Shown here in pieces: positions 27,580-35,689 of a DNA stretch of 64,000 nt. A program made the translations under genes and the position numbers. Location: NCBI RefSeq assembly GCF_004151235.1, contig NZ_JUIV01000013.1, positions 62,001-126,000 of the forward strand. The letters are read 5' to 3'. The stretch's first letter is position 1. Every line of letters begins with the position of its first letter. The notes beneath the pieces were generated by a model that had not been told where the DNA came from, ran no database searches, and saw nothing but the letters and a program-made list of their open reading frames with translations. Source of the DNA: Flavobacterium anhuiense. GTDB taxonomy: Bacteria > Bacteroidota > Bacteroidia > Flavobacteriales > Flavobacteriaceae.

Positions 27580-29274
27580 CTATTTCCTACTCACTCCCGC
27601 ACTTTCAAAACTAGCCATCTCATTCAAAAAAGCCTCAGCCGATTTTAAAATCGGAAAAGCAACAGCACATCCAGTTCCTTCTCCTAGACGCAAATCTAAA
27701 TTTAAAATAGGTTTTGCTCCTAGATAGTTCAATAATTTTGAATGCGCTTTTTCGGCAGAACAGTGGCAGAAAACAGCATTTTGCTTGATATTCGGATTTA
27801 TTTTAAAAGCAATCAAATAGGCAACAGTACAAATAAAACCGTCAACCAGAATTAGCATTTTATTTTCAAAAGCAGTCAGCATTCCGCCAGCCATTTGAAG
27901 AATTTCAAAACCTCCAAAATAGGAAAGCTGTGACATTAATTCGGCTTGACCAGAATAACTTTCAATTGCTTTTTTAAGTAAATTTTGTTTTAGAAGCAGT
28001 TTTTCGTTTTCAACTCCCGTTCCTTTTCCGACACAATCTTCAATAGGAAAACCAGTTAAAATACTCATTAAAACAGAAGCGGTAGAAGTGTTTCCAATTC
28101 CCATTTCGCCAAAACCAATACAATTTGAGCCAGATTTTGCGATATTTTCAACAATCGATTTTCCTTTATCAAAACACAATTGGACTTCAGATTCGCTCAT
28201 GGCAGGAACATGAAGAAAGGACTGAGTTCCTTTGGCAATTTTTGCATCGATTAATTTTGCATTGGTTGGAAAATCATAATTAACGCCCGAATCTACAATT
28301 GATAATTCGATATTATTCTGATTACAGAAAACGTTTATGGCTGCGCCGCCATCGAGGAAATTATTGACCATCTGTCGCGTAACATCTTGCGGATAGTCAC
28401 TTACACCATGATTTGCAATTCCGTGATCGGCTGCAAAAACTACGATGTTGGGTTTTACGATTTTCGGATTTAAAGTTTCAAAAACCGTTGCCATTTGGAA
28501 AGCCAAAGATTCTAATGTTCCCAAAGAACCGACAGGTTTTGTTTTAGAATCTATTTTGTCTTGTAAAAGAGCATAGAAATCAGATTTGTCTTGAATTTTA
28601 TTTTCTGATTTCAAATCAAAAGCAGGAACATTTATTTGATGAATTTCTTTAATTTCAGAGCAAATAGGAGCTTCCGATTTTTGTTTCCAATGCAATTGCT
28701 GCAGCATTGGCTGATTGTTATAATTGGTTGCTGGTTTTCCAATGCAGAAATAACCAAGCGGTTCTATATTTTCGGGTAAATCGAGAATTTTTTTAAACTG
28801 ATAATAATTAAGAATCGAAACCCAGCCCATTCCGTAGCCTTGTTCTGTTAGCGAAAGCCAGATATTTTGCGCCGCACAAACCGAACTAAATTTCACGGCT
28901 TCATTACTTCCAATTGTTCCAATCGTAAACTGATTTAAAACAGAACGGTCATAAGCAATGATGAGTCCAATTGGAGCTTCTTCGATTGCTTCAAGTTTAA
29001 GCGATCTGTAAAGTTCTTTCTGTTCGGGATTGTCGGTTAGTTCCTCGGCTTTTTTATTGTAGTCTAAAAAAAGCTTTTTAATAGACGTTTTAACTTCATC
29101 TGATTTAATGATATAATATCTCGTTGCATCGGTTAGTCCTACAGATGGAGCCCAATGTCCAGCCTGTAGAGCTTTTTGGATTACTTCATCAGGAACTTCA
29201 TCGGCTGTAAAATGTCGTGTGTCGCGGCGTGATTTTAATATATCGTCTAAATTACTCATTTCTTTAAATTCCAA
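27580..29274 (-). CDS. cobT: BluB-CobT fusion: DMB synthase-like domain plus phosphoribosyltransferase
   Basis: 564 residues. Residues about 1-200 are a nitroreductase-fold domain of the BluB type: SRRDTRHF near 15-22, HWAPSVG at 40-46, GYGMGWVSI at 146-154. Residues about 225-564 are CobT: DSKTKPVGSLG near 242, ADHGIANHGVS near 282-292, MGIGNTSTAS and the catalytic Glu532 in LGEGTGC. BluB cuts flavin mononucleotide to 5,6-dimethylbenzimidazole, and CobT then activates it with nicotinate mononucleotide. The usual QPW after PSVG in BluB is replaced by DAT (49-51), so first-step activity is not certain. Confidence 0.85.
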   Translation of the reverse strand: MEFKEMSNLDDILKSRRDTRHFTADEVPDEVIQKALQAGHWAPSVGLTDATRYYIIKSDEVKTSIKKLFLDYNKKAEELTDNPEQKELYRSLKLEAIEEAPIGLIIAYDRSVLNQFTIGTIGSNEAVKFSSVCAAQNIWLSLTEQGYGMGWVSILNYYQFKKILDLPENIEPLGYFCIGKPATNYNNQPMLQQLHWKQKSEAPICSEIKEIHQINVPAFDLKSENKIQDKSDFYALLQDKIDSKTKPVGSLGTLESLAFQMATVFETLNPKIVKPNIVVFAADHGIANHGVSDYPQDVTRQMVNNFLDGGAAINVFCNQNNIELSIVDSGVNYDFPTNAKLIDAKIAKGTQSFLHVPAMSESEVQLCFDKGKSIVENIAKSGSNCIGFGEMGIGNTSTASVLMSILTGFPIEDCVGKGTGVENEKLLLKQNLLKKAIESYSGQAELMSQLSYFGGFEILQMAGGMLTAFENKMLILVDGFICTVAYLIAFKINPNIKQNAVFCHCSAEKAHSKLLNYLGAKPILNLDLRLGEGTGCAVAFPILKSAEAFLNEMASFESAGVSRK

Positions 29275-29400
29275 TTTTTAAATTCCAAATTCAAATCTGA
29301 AAATGGAAAGATTCTAGTAAAGGTAAAGCATAGCTTTGGAATTTGGAGTTTAAAACTTAGAATTTCGTTTCAATTTATTGGAATTTGGAATTTTTTGTAT
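29275..29400. repeat. AT-rich AAATTCCAA repeats between cobU and bluB-cobT
   Basis: The interval carries several AAATTCCAA/TTGGAATTT words in both orientations, similar to words at 14037, 47500 and 56380. No gene seen. Confidence 0.45.
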
Positions 29401-29406
29401 TGGAAT

Positions 29407-29916
29407 TTATCTCTTTATTTTAACTGGAATTCCAGAAACCATTAATACAACTTCATCGGCATTTGATGCAAGAAATTGATTCATCCAGCCTTGAAGTTCA
29501 ACAAACTTTCTTCCGATATGAGTTTCTGCATGAACTCCCATGCCAATTTCATTTGTCACAATAATGATATTCGCATTTTCGTGTTTAGCGATCGCAAGAA
29601 ATTCTTTTTTTGCTTCTTCCAAACTTAACTCTACGTCATTTTTAGTATCAATAAAAAAATTAGTTAGCCAGAGCGTTACACAATCAATTAAAGCAGTTTT
29701 TCCAGAAAAATCAATTTCACTTAAATATTTTTCCTTTTCAATATTCGTCCAATGTTCGTCTCTTTCTTGCTGATGACGGTCAATTCGATTTTGGAAATCA
29801 TCATCCCATTTTCTGGCCGTTGCTACATACAAAGGAGAGTCGGAAAGTTCTAAAGCAAGTTTCTGTGCATAACCGCTTTTTCCAGAGCGCTCACCGCCAG
29901 TTACCAAGTAAATCAT
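29407..29916 (-). CDS. cobU: adenosylcobinamide kinase / adenosylcobinamide-phosphate guanylyltransferase
   Basis: 169 residues. The P-loop GGERSGKS is at 7-14, the guanylylated histidine of the RIDRHQQER motif is His48, and VTNEIGMGVHAETHIGRKF marks the C-terminal half. CobU phosphorylates adenosylcobinamide and then attaches GMP, making the substrate for CobS. With cobS, cobC and bluB-cobT the complete nucleotide-loop step is present in this cluster. Confidence 0.93.
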   Translation of the reverse strand: MIYLVTGGERSGKSGYAQKLALELSDSPLYVATARKWDDDFQNRIDRHQQERDEHWTNIEKEKYLSEIDFSGKTALIDCVTLWLTNFFIDTKNDVELSLEEAKKEFLAIAKHENANIIIVTNEIGMGVHAETHIGRKFVELQGWMNQFLASNADEVVLMVSGIPVKIKR

Positions 29917-30012
29917 TTTTTATTAATTATGAGTTTTGAATTATGAATTATGTGTTTGGGCAAGTTATAAAATAATTATGAAGACTAACTCATAATTAAT
30001 CACTCATAACTC

Positions 30013-30375
30013 CTAATACGGGCAATGTCGGCAGTTATTTCCACAACAGGTTCCTCTTTTTAGGTGAAACCAAGCTTTAAAAACATAATTGCCATTTTCG
30101 ATGTAATAATCAATCCCTTCAATTAAATGATCCGTTTTTGGCAATAGCATAGCCTTGTTTTTAAGAGCCTTTTCTGGAGTTATGGTTTCGATATAAGCTT
30201 CAATTTTATCTTCGCATGCTTCCTTAAAGCACACAGGACAAAGGCAATCGCCTCCTTCTGAAAGATTGAAAATAGGTGGATAATCATTACACCAGCACTT
30301 ATTTTCGGGTGAAGTGTCGCCGCATGAAAAAGCGGCTTCACAACTGGAGCAAATTTTTGTTTTTGGTGCACTCAT
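30013..30375 (-). CDS. cysteine-rich CWC / DUF5522 protein
   Basis: About 120 residues from the ATG at 30375; further upstream ATGs add residues without family similarity. The N-terminal part has the CWC pattern KICSSCEAAFSCG and ENKCWCNDYP, then DCLCPVC. The C-terminal part has the DUF5522 signature EGIDYYIENGNYVF and ends HLKRGTCCGNNCRHCPY. The many paired cysteines suggest metal binding. Function unknown. It lies between cobU and the divergent importer genes, within the B12 island. Confidence 0.8.
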   Translation of the reverse strand: MSAPKTKICSSCEAAFSCGDTSPENKCWCNDYPPIFNLSEGGDCLCPVCFKEACEDKIEAYIETITPEKALKNKAMLLPKTDHLIEGIDYYIENGNYVFKAWFHLKRGTCCGNNCRHCPY

Positions 30376-30440
30376 TAAATAAAAGGCTATTTGTTTAAAT
30401 TTGTACGAATAAAGGTAAACAAAAAAAATAGAAATTGATT

Positions 30441-30448
30441 TACCTTTG
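30441..30448 (+). promoter_or_regulatory. candidate -7 element of the btuFCD operon
   Basis: TACCTTTG matches TAnnTTTG 22 bases before the btuF start. There is no clear -33 TTG at the right distance and no riboswitch in the 94-base gap. Confidence 0.4.
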
Positions 30449-30469
30449 TGCCCACACAAAACACAAAAT

Positions 30470-31612
30470 ATGAAATATTTTTTCCATAAATTACCAGTCG
30501 TTTTTTCGCTTTTTATCTTAATTGGCTGTAAAAAAAATGAAACGCAAGAGGCGGTAAAATCTACCGTTGCCAAAGAAAGTATCGAATTTGCATCTGGACT
30601 TTCAATTGTAAAAAACGAAGGTTATTCGATTGTAAATGTGGTGAATCCGTGGCCAAATGCTAAAGGTAAATTTACTTACATTTTGGAAGAAAAAGGAGTG
30701 CAAATTCCAGACAGTTTAAAAAAATATCCTGCGATAAAAGTTCCTTTAGAAAGTGTTGTGGTAACTTCAACAACAAATATTCCTTTTCTAGAAATGCTCG
30801 AAGTTGAGAATAAATTGGTCGGATTTCCACATACCGATTATATTTCTTCGGAAAAAACACGAGCATTAATTGATAAAGGTTCTGTGAAAAACGTTGGACA
30901 AAATGAAAAGCTGAACATCGAACAATTAATAGAATTGTCACCAGATTTGATTGTTACTTTTGGTGTTGATAATAATAATCCGATGCTGGATAATTTGAAA
31001 AAAAGCGGTTTAAAAGTTCTTATTCAGGGTGATTGGATGGAACAGTCTCCGCTAGGAAAAGCAGAATGGATTAAGCTTTACGGTGCTCTGTTTGGAAAAG
31101 AAGATAAAGCAAAAGAACTTTTTGATAAAATCGTAGAAAGCTATAACCAGGCAAAAAAGCTCGTTGCTGATAAACCTGCAACTTCCAAAGTCTTATACGG
31201 TTCTATGTACGAAGATGTTTGGTATGTGGCCAAAGGAAACAGTTGGGTGGCGCAGTTCATGCAAGATGCAAAATCGAATTATTTATGGGCCGATTTAAAA
31301 GGAACAGGAAGTGAAGGTTTGTCTTTTGAAAAAGTTTTAGATAAAGCGAAAACGGCTAATGTTTGGATTGCTTCTGGATCTTTTAAAACTTTGGATGAAT
31401 TGCAAAAAGCAAATCCGCATTACGCAGAATTTGACGCTTTTAAAAATAAAACAATATACAATTTTGAAGGAAAGCTAGGAGCGACAGGCGGAACAGTTTA
31501 CTACGAATTGGCGCCAAGCCGTCCTGATTTGGTGTTGAAAGATTATATCAAGATTTTTCATCCAGATTTATTGGCGGGCTACGAATTTACTTTTGCATCA
31601 AAACTGAATTAA
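30470..31612 (+). CDS. btuF: periplasmic substrate-binding lipoprotein of a B12-type ABC importer
   Basis: 380 residues when started at 30470; the lipobox IGC puts the anchor at Cys20 and eight further in-frame residues upstream lack a signal. The fold is the cluster A-II binding protein: VVVTSTTNIPFLEMLE, ENKLVGFPHTDYISSE, LSPDLIVTFGV and KNKTIYNFEG-type motifs. Such proteins carry cobalamin, haem or siderophores. The following permease and ATPase genes and the adjacent cob genes favour cobalamin or cobinamide. Confidence 0.85.
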   Translation: MKYFFHKLPVVFSLFILIGCKKNETQEAVKSTVAKESIEFASGLSIVKNEGYSIVNVVNPWPNAKGKFTYILEEKGVQIPDSLKKYPAIKVPLESVVVTSTTNIPFLEMLEVENKLVGFPHTDYISSEKTRALIDKGSVKNVGQNEKLNIEQLIELSPDLIVTFGVDNNNPMLDNLKKSGLKVLIQGDWMEQSPLGKAEWIKLYGALFGKEDKAKELFDKIVESYNQAKKLVADKPATSKVLYGSMYEDVWYVAKGNSWVAQFMQDAKSNYLWADLKGTGSEGLSFEKVLDKAKTANVWIASGSFKTLDELQKANPHYAEFDAFKNKTIYNFEGKLGATGGTVYYELAPSRPDLVLKDYIKIFHPDLLAGYEFTFASKLN

Positions 31613-31613
31613 A

Positions 31614-32642
31614 TTGGCGAATAAAAAACGAAATACCATTTTATTTGTCGTATTGACTTTAGGACTTTTTCTAATGTTTTTTGCGAGCATTAGTTTAGGA
31701 TCGGTTACCATTCCGTTAAAAGATGTTTTTGCGAGTTTAACTGGTGGTCATGCTGCAAAATCGACTTGGGAATATATTATCATTAATTATCGTTTGCCAA
31801 AAGCGATTACGGCAGTTTTGGTCGGAACAGGACTCTCCATGAGCGGACTTTTGATGCAGACTTTATTTAGAAATCCGCTTGCCGGACCTTATGTTTTAGG
31901 ATTAAGCTCCGGAGCAAGTCTTGGTGTTGCATTTGTTATTTTGGGAGCAGGATTTCTACCTTCTTTTTTGAGTGTAATTGCATTGTCTTCTTACGGAATT
32001 GTTTTGGCATCTACTTTAGGAAGCACGTTGGTTTTATTTCTAGTTTTAGTAGTTTCGCAGCGATTGCGAGACACAATGGCCATCTTGATTGTAGGTTTAA
32101 TGTTTGGAAGCTTTACCACTGCAATTGTAAGTGTTCTAACTTATTTTAGCACGGCAGAACAGCTACAGAAATTTACTTTTTGGTCAATGGGAAATCTCGG
32201 AAATCTTTCTTGGACAACTATTGTAATTTTGACTTTCTGTGTTGGAATTGGATTGCTTTTAAGCGCCAAAAGTATCAAACCTCTAAACGCCTTGCTTCTT
32301 GGAGAAAACTATGCAAAAAGCATGGGATTGAATTTTAAACAAGCAAGATTAGTCATCATTTTTGCAACGAGTATATTATCAGGAGCGATTACGGCATTTG
32401 CTGGTCCGATTGCTTTTGTGGGCTTAGCAGTGCCTCATATTGCAAAGCTGACTTTCCAGACCAGTAATCATACTATTTTGTTTTGGAGCACTTTATTTTT
32501 TGGTTCCATAATAATGCTGTTTTGCGATATTGTTTCGCAAATGCCAGGTTTTGATGTTACGCTTCCAATAAATGCCGTAACTTCTATAATTGGCGCGCCG
32601 GTGGTTATTTGGCTTTTAGTTAGAAAAAGGAATTTTAAATAA
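31614..32642 (+). CDS. btuC: FecCD/BtuC-type ABC importer permease
   Basis: 342 residues with about ten membrane helices. Landmarks are the LPKAITAVLVGTGLSMSG and QTLFRNPLAGPYVLGLSSGA segments, and the coupling-helix region with GPIAFVGLAVPHIAK. The frame starts at a TTG codon one base after the btuF stop. No ATG allows a complete first helix, so a TTG start is the best reading. It forms the inner-membrane channel with BtuD. Confidence 0.88.
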   Translation: MANKKRNTILFVVLTLGLFLMFFASISLGSVTIPLKDVFASLTGGHAAKSTWEYIIINYRLPKAITAVLVGTGLSMSGLLMQTLFRNPLAGPYVLGLSSGASLGVAFVILGAGFLPSFLSVIALSSYGIVLASTLGSTLVLFLVLVVSQRLRDTMAILIVGLMFGSFTTAIVSVLTYFSTAEQLQKFTFWSMGNLGNLSWTTIVILTFCVGIGLLLSAKSIKPLNALLLGENYAKSMGLNFKQARLVIIFATSILSGAITAFAGPIAFVGLAVPHIAKLTFQTSNHTILFWSTLFFGSIIMLFCDIVSQMPGFDVTLPINAVTSIIGAPVVIWLLVRKRNFK

Positions 32643-32648
32643 ATTTTA

Positions 32649-32711
32649 GCCACAGATTAAAAAGATTTGCACAGATTTTTTAATCATTTTAATCCTTTAA
32701 TCTGTGGCTTA
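32649..32711. repeat. hairpin with AGCCACAGATTAAA arms
   Basis: Left AGCCACAGATTAAA and right TTTAATCTGTGGCT enclose a loop of about 35 bases with internal CACAGATTTTTTAATC. It lies between btuC and btuD. It resembles the repeat near 116-165 and may be a dispersed element rather than a terminator. Confidence 0.6.
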
Positions 32712-32763
32712 AAAGAAAAAAAACTTAGAATCTCAGCATCTTAGTAACTTAGAATCTCAAAAA

Positions 32764-33540
32764 ATGAAAAACATTCTATCAACCTCAAACTTAAGTATTG
32801 GATACAAATCCAAGAAAGGCGTTACGGCTATTGCTGAGAATCTTAATCTTAATCTTGAAGCTGGAAAATTAATTACTTTAATAGGGGCAAACGGAATTGG
32901 AAAATCTACCTTATTACGAACGCTTACAGGTATTCAGAAACCTTTATCAGGAAATGTTTATTTGAACGAAAGAAATATTTCAGACTATCAGCCTTTAGAA
33001 TTGGCGCAAAATCTCAGTTTGGTTTTAACCGAAAAACTGCCGCCAAGTAATCTTTCTGTTTTTGAATTAGTCGCTTTAGGCCGTCAGCCGTATACCAATT
33101 GGGTTGATAAATTGTCCGCCGAAGATATTCTAAAAGTTCAGGAAGCAATGAGTTTGACGCAAATCGAACATTTAGCTTCAAAAAAACATTTTCAGATTAG
33201 CGACGGACAATTGCAGAAAGTTTTAATTGCAAGAGCTTTGGCACAAGATACGCCGTTAATCATTTTAGACGAACCAACAACGCATCTTGATTTATTACAT
33301 AAAGTTTCTTTGTTTAAATTATTGAAAAAACTGACACAAGAAACTCAAAAAAGCATTTTGTTTTCCACACACGATATCGATTTGGCCATTCAGTTAAGTG
33401 ACGAAATGATTATGATGACGCCAGAAAGTATAGTGCAAGATCAGCCATGTAATTTAATTTCGAATGGAAGTTTCAGCAATTTGTTCAAAGACGAACATAT
33501 TATTTTTGATGCTGAAAAAGGGAAGTTTATTGTGAGTTAA
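32764..33540 (+). CDS. btuD: ABC importer ATPase
   Basis: 258 residues. Walker A GANGIGKST, the degenerate signature ISDGQLQKV in place of LSGGQ, Walker B LIILDEPTTHLD and a late FSTHD switch histidine. It powers import by BtuC. A second ATPase is not visible, so the complex should be BtuC2D2. The 120-base spacing from btuC contains a repeat, so transcription of btuD may be partly separate. Confidence 0.87.
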   Translation: MKNILSTSNLSIGYKSKKGVTAIAENLNLNLEAGKLITLIGANGIGKSTLLRTLTGIQKPLSGNVYLNERNISDYQPLELAQNLSLVLTEKLPPSNLSVFELVALGRQPYTNWVDKLSAEDILKVQEAMSLTQIEHLASKKHFQISDGQLQKVLIARALAQDTPLIILDEPTTHLDLLHKVSLFKLLKKLTQETQKSILFSTHDIDLAIQLSDEMIMMTPESIVQDQPCNLISNGSFSNLFKDEHIIFDAEKGKFIVS

Positions 33541-33548
33541 AATTCTCG

Positions 33549-33647
33549 GTTTTCCTGCAAGTTTTTCAAAACCTTGTAGGTATAAAAATTTATAAGTTGG
33601 CAATTAAAAAAAAAGGCCTACAAGGTTTTGAAAACCTTGCAGGAGAT
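33549..33647. repeat. inverted repeat with 27-base arms between btuD and trmL
   Basis: TCCTGCAAGTTTTTCAAAAC and continuing CTTGTAG on the left, and the reverse complement with one mismatch on the right. The centre is AT-rich. The arms share an AGTTTT/AAAACT core with other palindromes in the window. It could terminate both flanking convergent genes. Confidence 0.75.
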
Positions 33648-33654
33648 GGAATAA

Positions 33655-34110
33655 TTATTTCTTCAAACCAATTTGTCTCTTCGCTTCACCAACTACGAAA
33701 GCAACCGAATTAGCAATATTAAAACTGCGAATAAGCGGTGACATCGGAATCGTCAAATGATTTTCGAATCTAGACATAAATGCTGCGCTCAATCCAACAC
33801 TTTCTTTTCCGAAAACTAGCCAGTCCCCATCTTGAAATTCATTTTCTAAATACGATTTTTCAGAATGCGAACTCATTAAAAATACACGAGAATGATCTGG
33901 AATCTGAGCAATCCATTCGTCTACATTTTGATATTCTGTTACATCAAGATGAACCCAATAATCTAATCCCGAACGTTTCAGGTTTTTGTCATTGATAACA
34001 AATCCAAAAGGATGAATTAAATGAAGACGGCTTTCTGTGCCTACACACAATCTGCCAATATTTCCGGTATTATTTGGTATTTCTGGTTCTACAAGAACAA
34101 CGTTTAACAT
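33655..34110 (-). CDS. trmL: tRNA (cytidine/uridine-34) 2'-O-methyltransferase, TrmL/SPOUT family
   Basis: 151 residues, the minimal SPOUT knot size. The N-terminal MLNVVLVEPEIPNNTGNIGR and the C-terminal knot with IPMSPLIRSFNIANSVAFVVGE are the family signature. The SAM-binding knot GKESVGL lies near 101-107. It methylates the wobble base of tRNA-Leu anticodons. It is followed upstream by a pseudouridine synthase gene on the same strand. Confidence 0.93.
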   Translation of the reverse strand: MLNVVLVEPEIPNNTGNIGRLCVGTESRLHLIHPFGFVINDKNLKRSGLDYWVHLDVTEYQNVDEWIAQIPDHSRVFLMSSHSEKSYLENEFQDGDWLVFGKESVGLSAAFMSRFENHLTIPMSPLIRSFNIANSVAFVVGEAKRQIGLKK

Positions 34111-34185
34111 CTTTTTGAGTTATGAATTATAAGTTATAGGTTATGAGTTTCTGGAAATTATCTAATTGACACATTTTCTAATTAA

Positions 34186-34758
34186 CTAATTATCTAATTG
34201 AAAATCGGAAACTTCTAAAACTTCACCTGCTTTCAGGTTTTGCAAATATACATTTCCTATTCTAACGCGAACTAAACGTAACGTCGGAAAACCAACTGCG
34301 GCAGTCATTTTCCTAACTTGACGAAATTTTCCTTCCCTTACCGTGATGGATGCCCAAGAAGTTGGACCATGACGCTCATCTCTTATTTTTTTCGCTCTCG
34401 CTCCAAAATCGGGAATTTCGGTAACGATAGATGCTTTGCAGCGTTTCGTTTTGTATTTTCCGCCGTCAAGTCCAATTTCTACACCATTTTGTAATTGTTC
34501 AATTGCTTCCGGTGTAATTAATCCATCAACCTGAACATAATATTCTTTTTCAACCTTTTTACTTCGAACGAGTTCGCTCATATTTCCATCGGTAGTCAAA
34601 AGAAGCAAACCTTCAGAATCTTCGTCCAGTCTTCCAATTGCCATTGTTCCTTTTGGGAAATCGTGCAATTCGCCCAAAAGCTTTTTCTTTCTTTTTAATT
34701 CATAAATAAATTGGCTCAAATAGCCGTAAGGTTTAAAAAGAATGAAGTGTCGGTGCAT
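34186..34758 (-). CDS. rluE: 23S rRNA pseudouridine synthase, RluE/RsuA family
   Basis: 190 residues without an S4 domain, as in RluE. The catalytic motif GRLDEDSEGLLLLT contains the Asp (about 45). The KEYYVQVDG strand, GKFRQVRKM helix and FPTLRLVRVRIGN ending fit the family. In E. coli RluE modifies U2457 of 23S rRNA; the same target is likely but unproven. The last codons overlap AT-rich repeat words (TCTAATTGACACATTTTCTA) that occur also near 7563. Confidence 0.88.
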   Translation of the reverse strand: MHRHFILFKPYGYLSQFIYELKRKKKLLGELHDFPKGTMAIGRLDEDSEGLLLLTTDGNMSELVRSKKVEKEYYVQVDGLITPEAIEQLQNGVEIGLDGGKYKTKRCKASIVTEIPDFGARAKKIRDERHGPTSWASITVREGKFRQVRKMTAAVGFPTLRLVRVRIGNVYLQNLKAGEVLEVSDFQLDN

Positions 34759-34804
34759 TTTTAATTTTTTGCAAAGATAGTTCCTTTCCTAAAATTAAAA
34801 CCAA

Positions 34805-35011
34805 TTACAGCTTTTGTGATTTCATTTTTTTAAACCATTGGTAGACAAACCAAGTTACAGTAACTGTAAAAATGGAAATTAAAATGGGGTAATAGTTTTC
34901 GAAAAATTGATGAAAATAACTTCCGACCAAAATGTATGCAGAAGCCATGCAAAGCTTGATTAAGATAAATTCAGAATTGGACCAGCTGGTTTTGATTTTA
35001 AAGAAATTCAT
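34805..35011 (-). CDS. small two-helix membrane protein
   Basis: 68 residues from the ATG at 35011 (an upstream ATG at 35071 is less convincing). Two hydrophobic segments near 14-36 and 42-58 flank a FENYYP turn; the ends are basic (WFKKMKSQKL). Family not recognised. Confidence 0.45.
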   Translation of the reverse strand: MNFFKIKTSWSNSEFILIKLCMASAYILVGSYFHQFFENYYPILISIFTVTVTWFVYQWFKKMKSQKL

Positions 35012-35158
35012 AATAATTACGGTTGTTAAGTTGCTTTGTATAAAGGTAATAAATAAAAAAGCGGATGGCAATTATAAAAGAAAAGCAATATGAAATCATA
35101 AATTTTTCGCGCTTAGAATTCGTAATATTATAAAGTTGAATATAAAAATAATAATGCC

Positions 35159-35533
35159 ATGGAAACGAATAATTTAGGAACAAAAAAAATAAACGGAACG
35201 CAGAAAAATATTGACGAATCTAAAGGAAAAAACGTTTCGCACGATAAAGAACTAAAAAATGCCAAATTGAATAAAGAATTGGTAACTGATGCAGATGGGG
35301 ATAAAAAAATAGTGGAGCGAGCGCGAAATGAGAATGAAGACATTAACCAAAAGCTTCGTAAAACAAATCCAGATAACCCAAATGCGAACCGTGGAGTTGA
35401 AACGGAAGAAGAGGCAAATAAGACAGTTGAGAACAAAGACCGTAATTCTGATATAACTCCAAATCGATATCCAAATTCACATCCAGATAATCATAAAGAT
35501 CGCGGAAATATGAAATTGGACGAGGAAGAATGA
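35159..35533 (+). CDS. small hydrophilic protein of unknown function
   Basis: 124 residues, very rich in Asn, Lys, Asp and Glu, without hydrophobic segments or cysteines. It is predicted to be disordered. Later parts contain NPDNPNANRGVETEEEANK and YPNSHPDNHKDRGN. Similar composition is found in stress-related hydrophilic proteins, but no family is recognised. The opposite strand also has an open frame here, less likely because it has a Ser/Phe-rich antisense composition. Confidence 0.6.
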   Translation: METNNLGTKKINGTQKNIDESKGKNVSHDKELKNAKLNKELVTDADGDKKIVERARNENEDINQKLRKTNPDNPNANRGVETEEEANKTVENKDRNSDITPNRYPNSHPDNHKDRGNMKLDEEE

Positions 35534-35581
35534 TACAATACGAAATTTTAAATAAAATTTGGTCAATTAAATGTCAAATAA

Positions 35582-35612
35582 CATAACATTAGCGGTTGGC
35601 GTTAATGTTATT
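35582..35612 (+). terminator. hairpin after the hydrophilic-protein gene
   Basis: Arms ATAACATTA and TAATGTTAT around GCGGTTGGCGT, about 50 bases past the stop. The T-run is weak, so the call is tentative. Confidence 0.45.
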
Positions 35613-35689
35613 GTAAACTCATTTCAAAGCTTTTGTATCGGTTGATATCTTCGTAAATTAGAGGTATCAATTTAAAAACATATATAAAA

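Noticed and set aside
29917..30012. Riboswitch upstream of cobU
   Set aside because: The 95-base gap has none of the B12-box or core motifs seen at 25843-26016.
35128..35436. 102-residue leftward frame opposite the hydrophilic-protein gene
   Set aside because: Ser/Phe-rich composition is typical of the antisense of an Asn/Lys/Glu-rich gene; the plus-strand frame has a better start.
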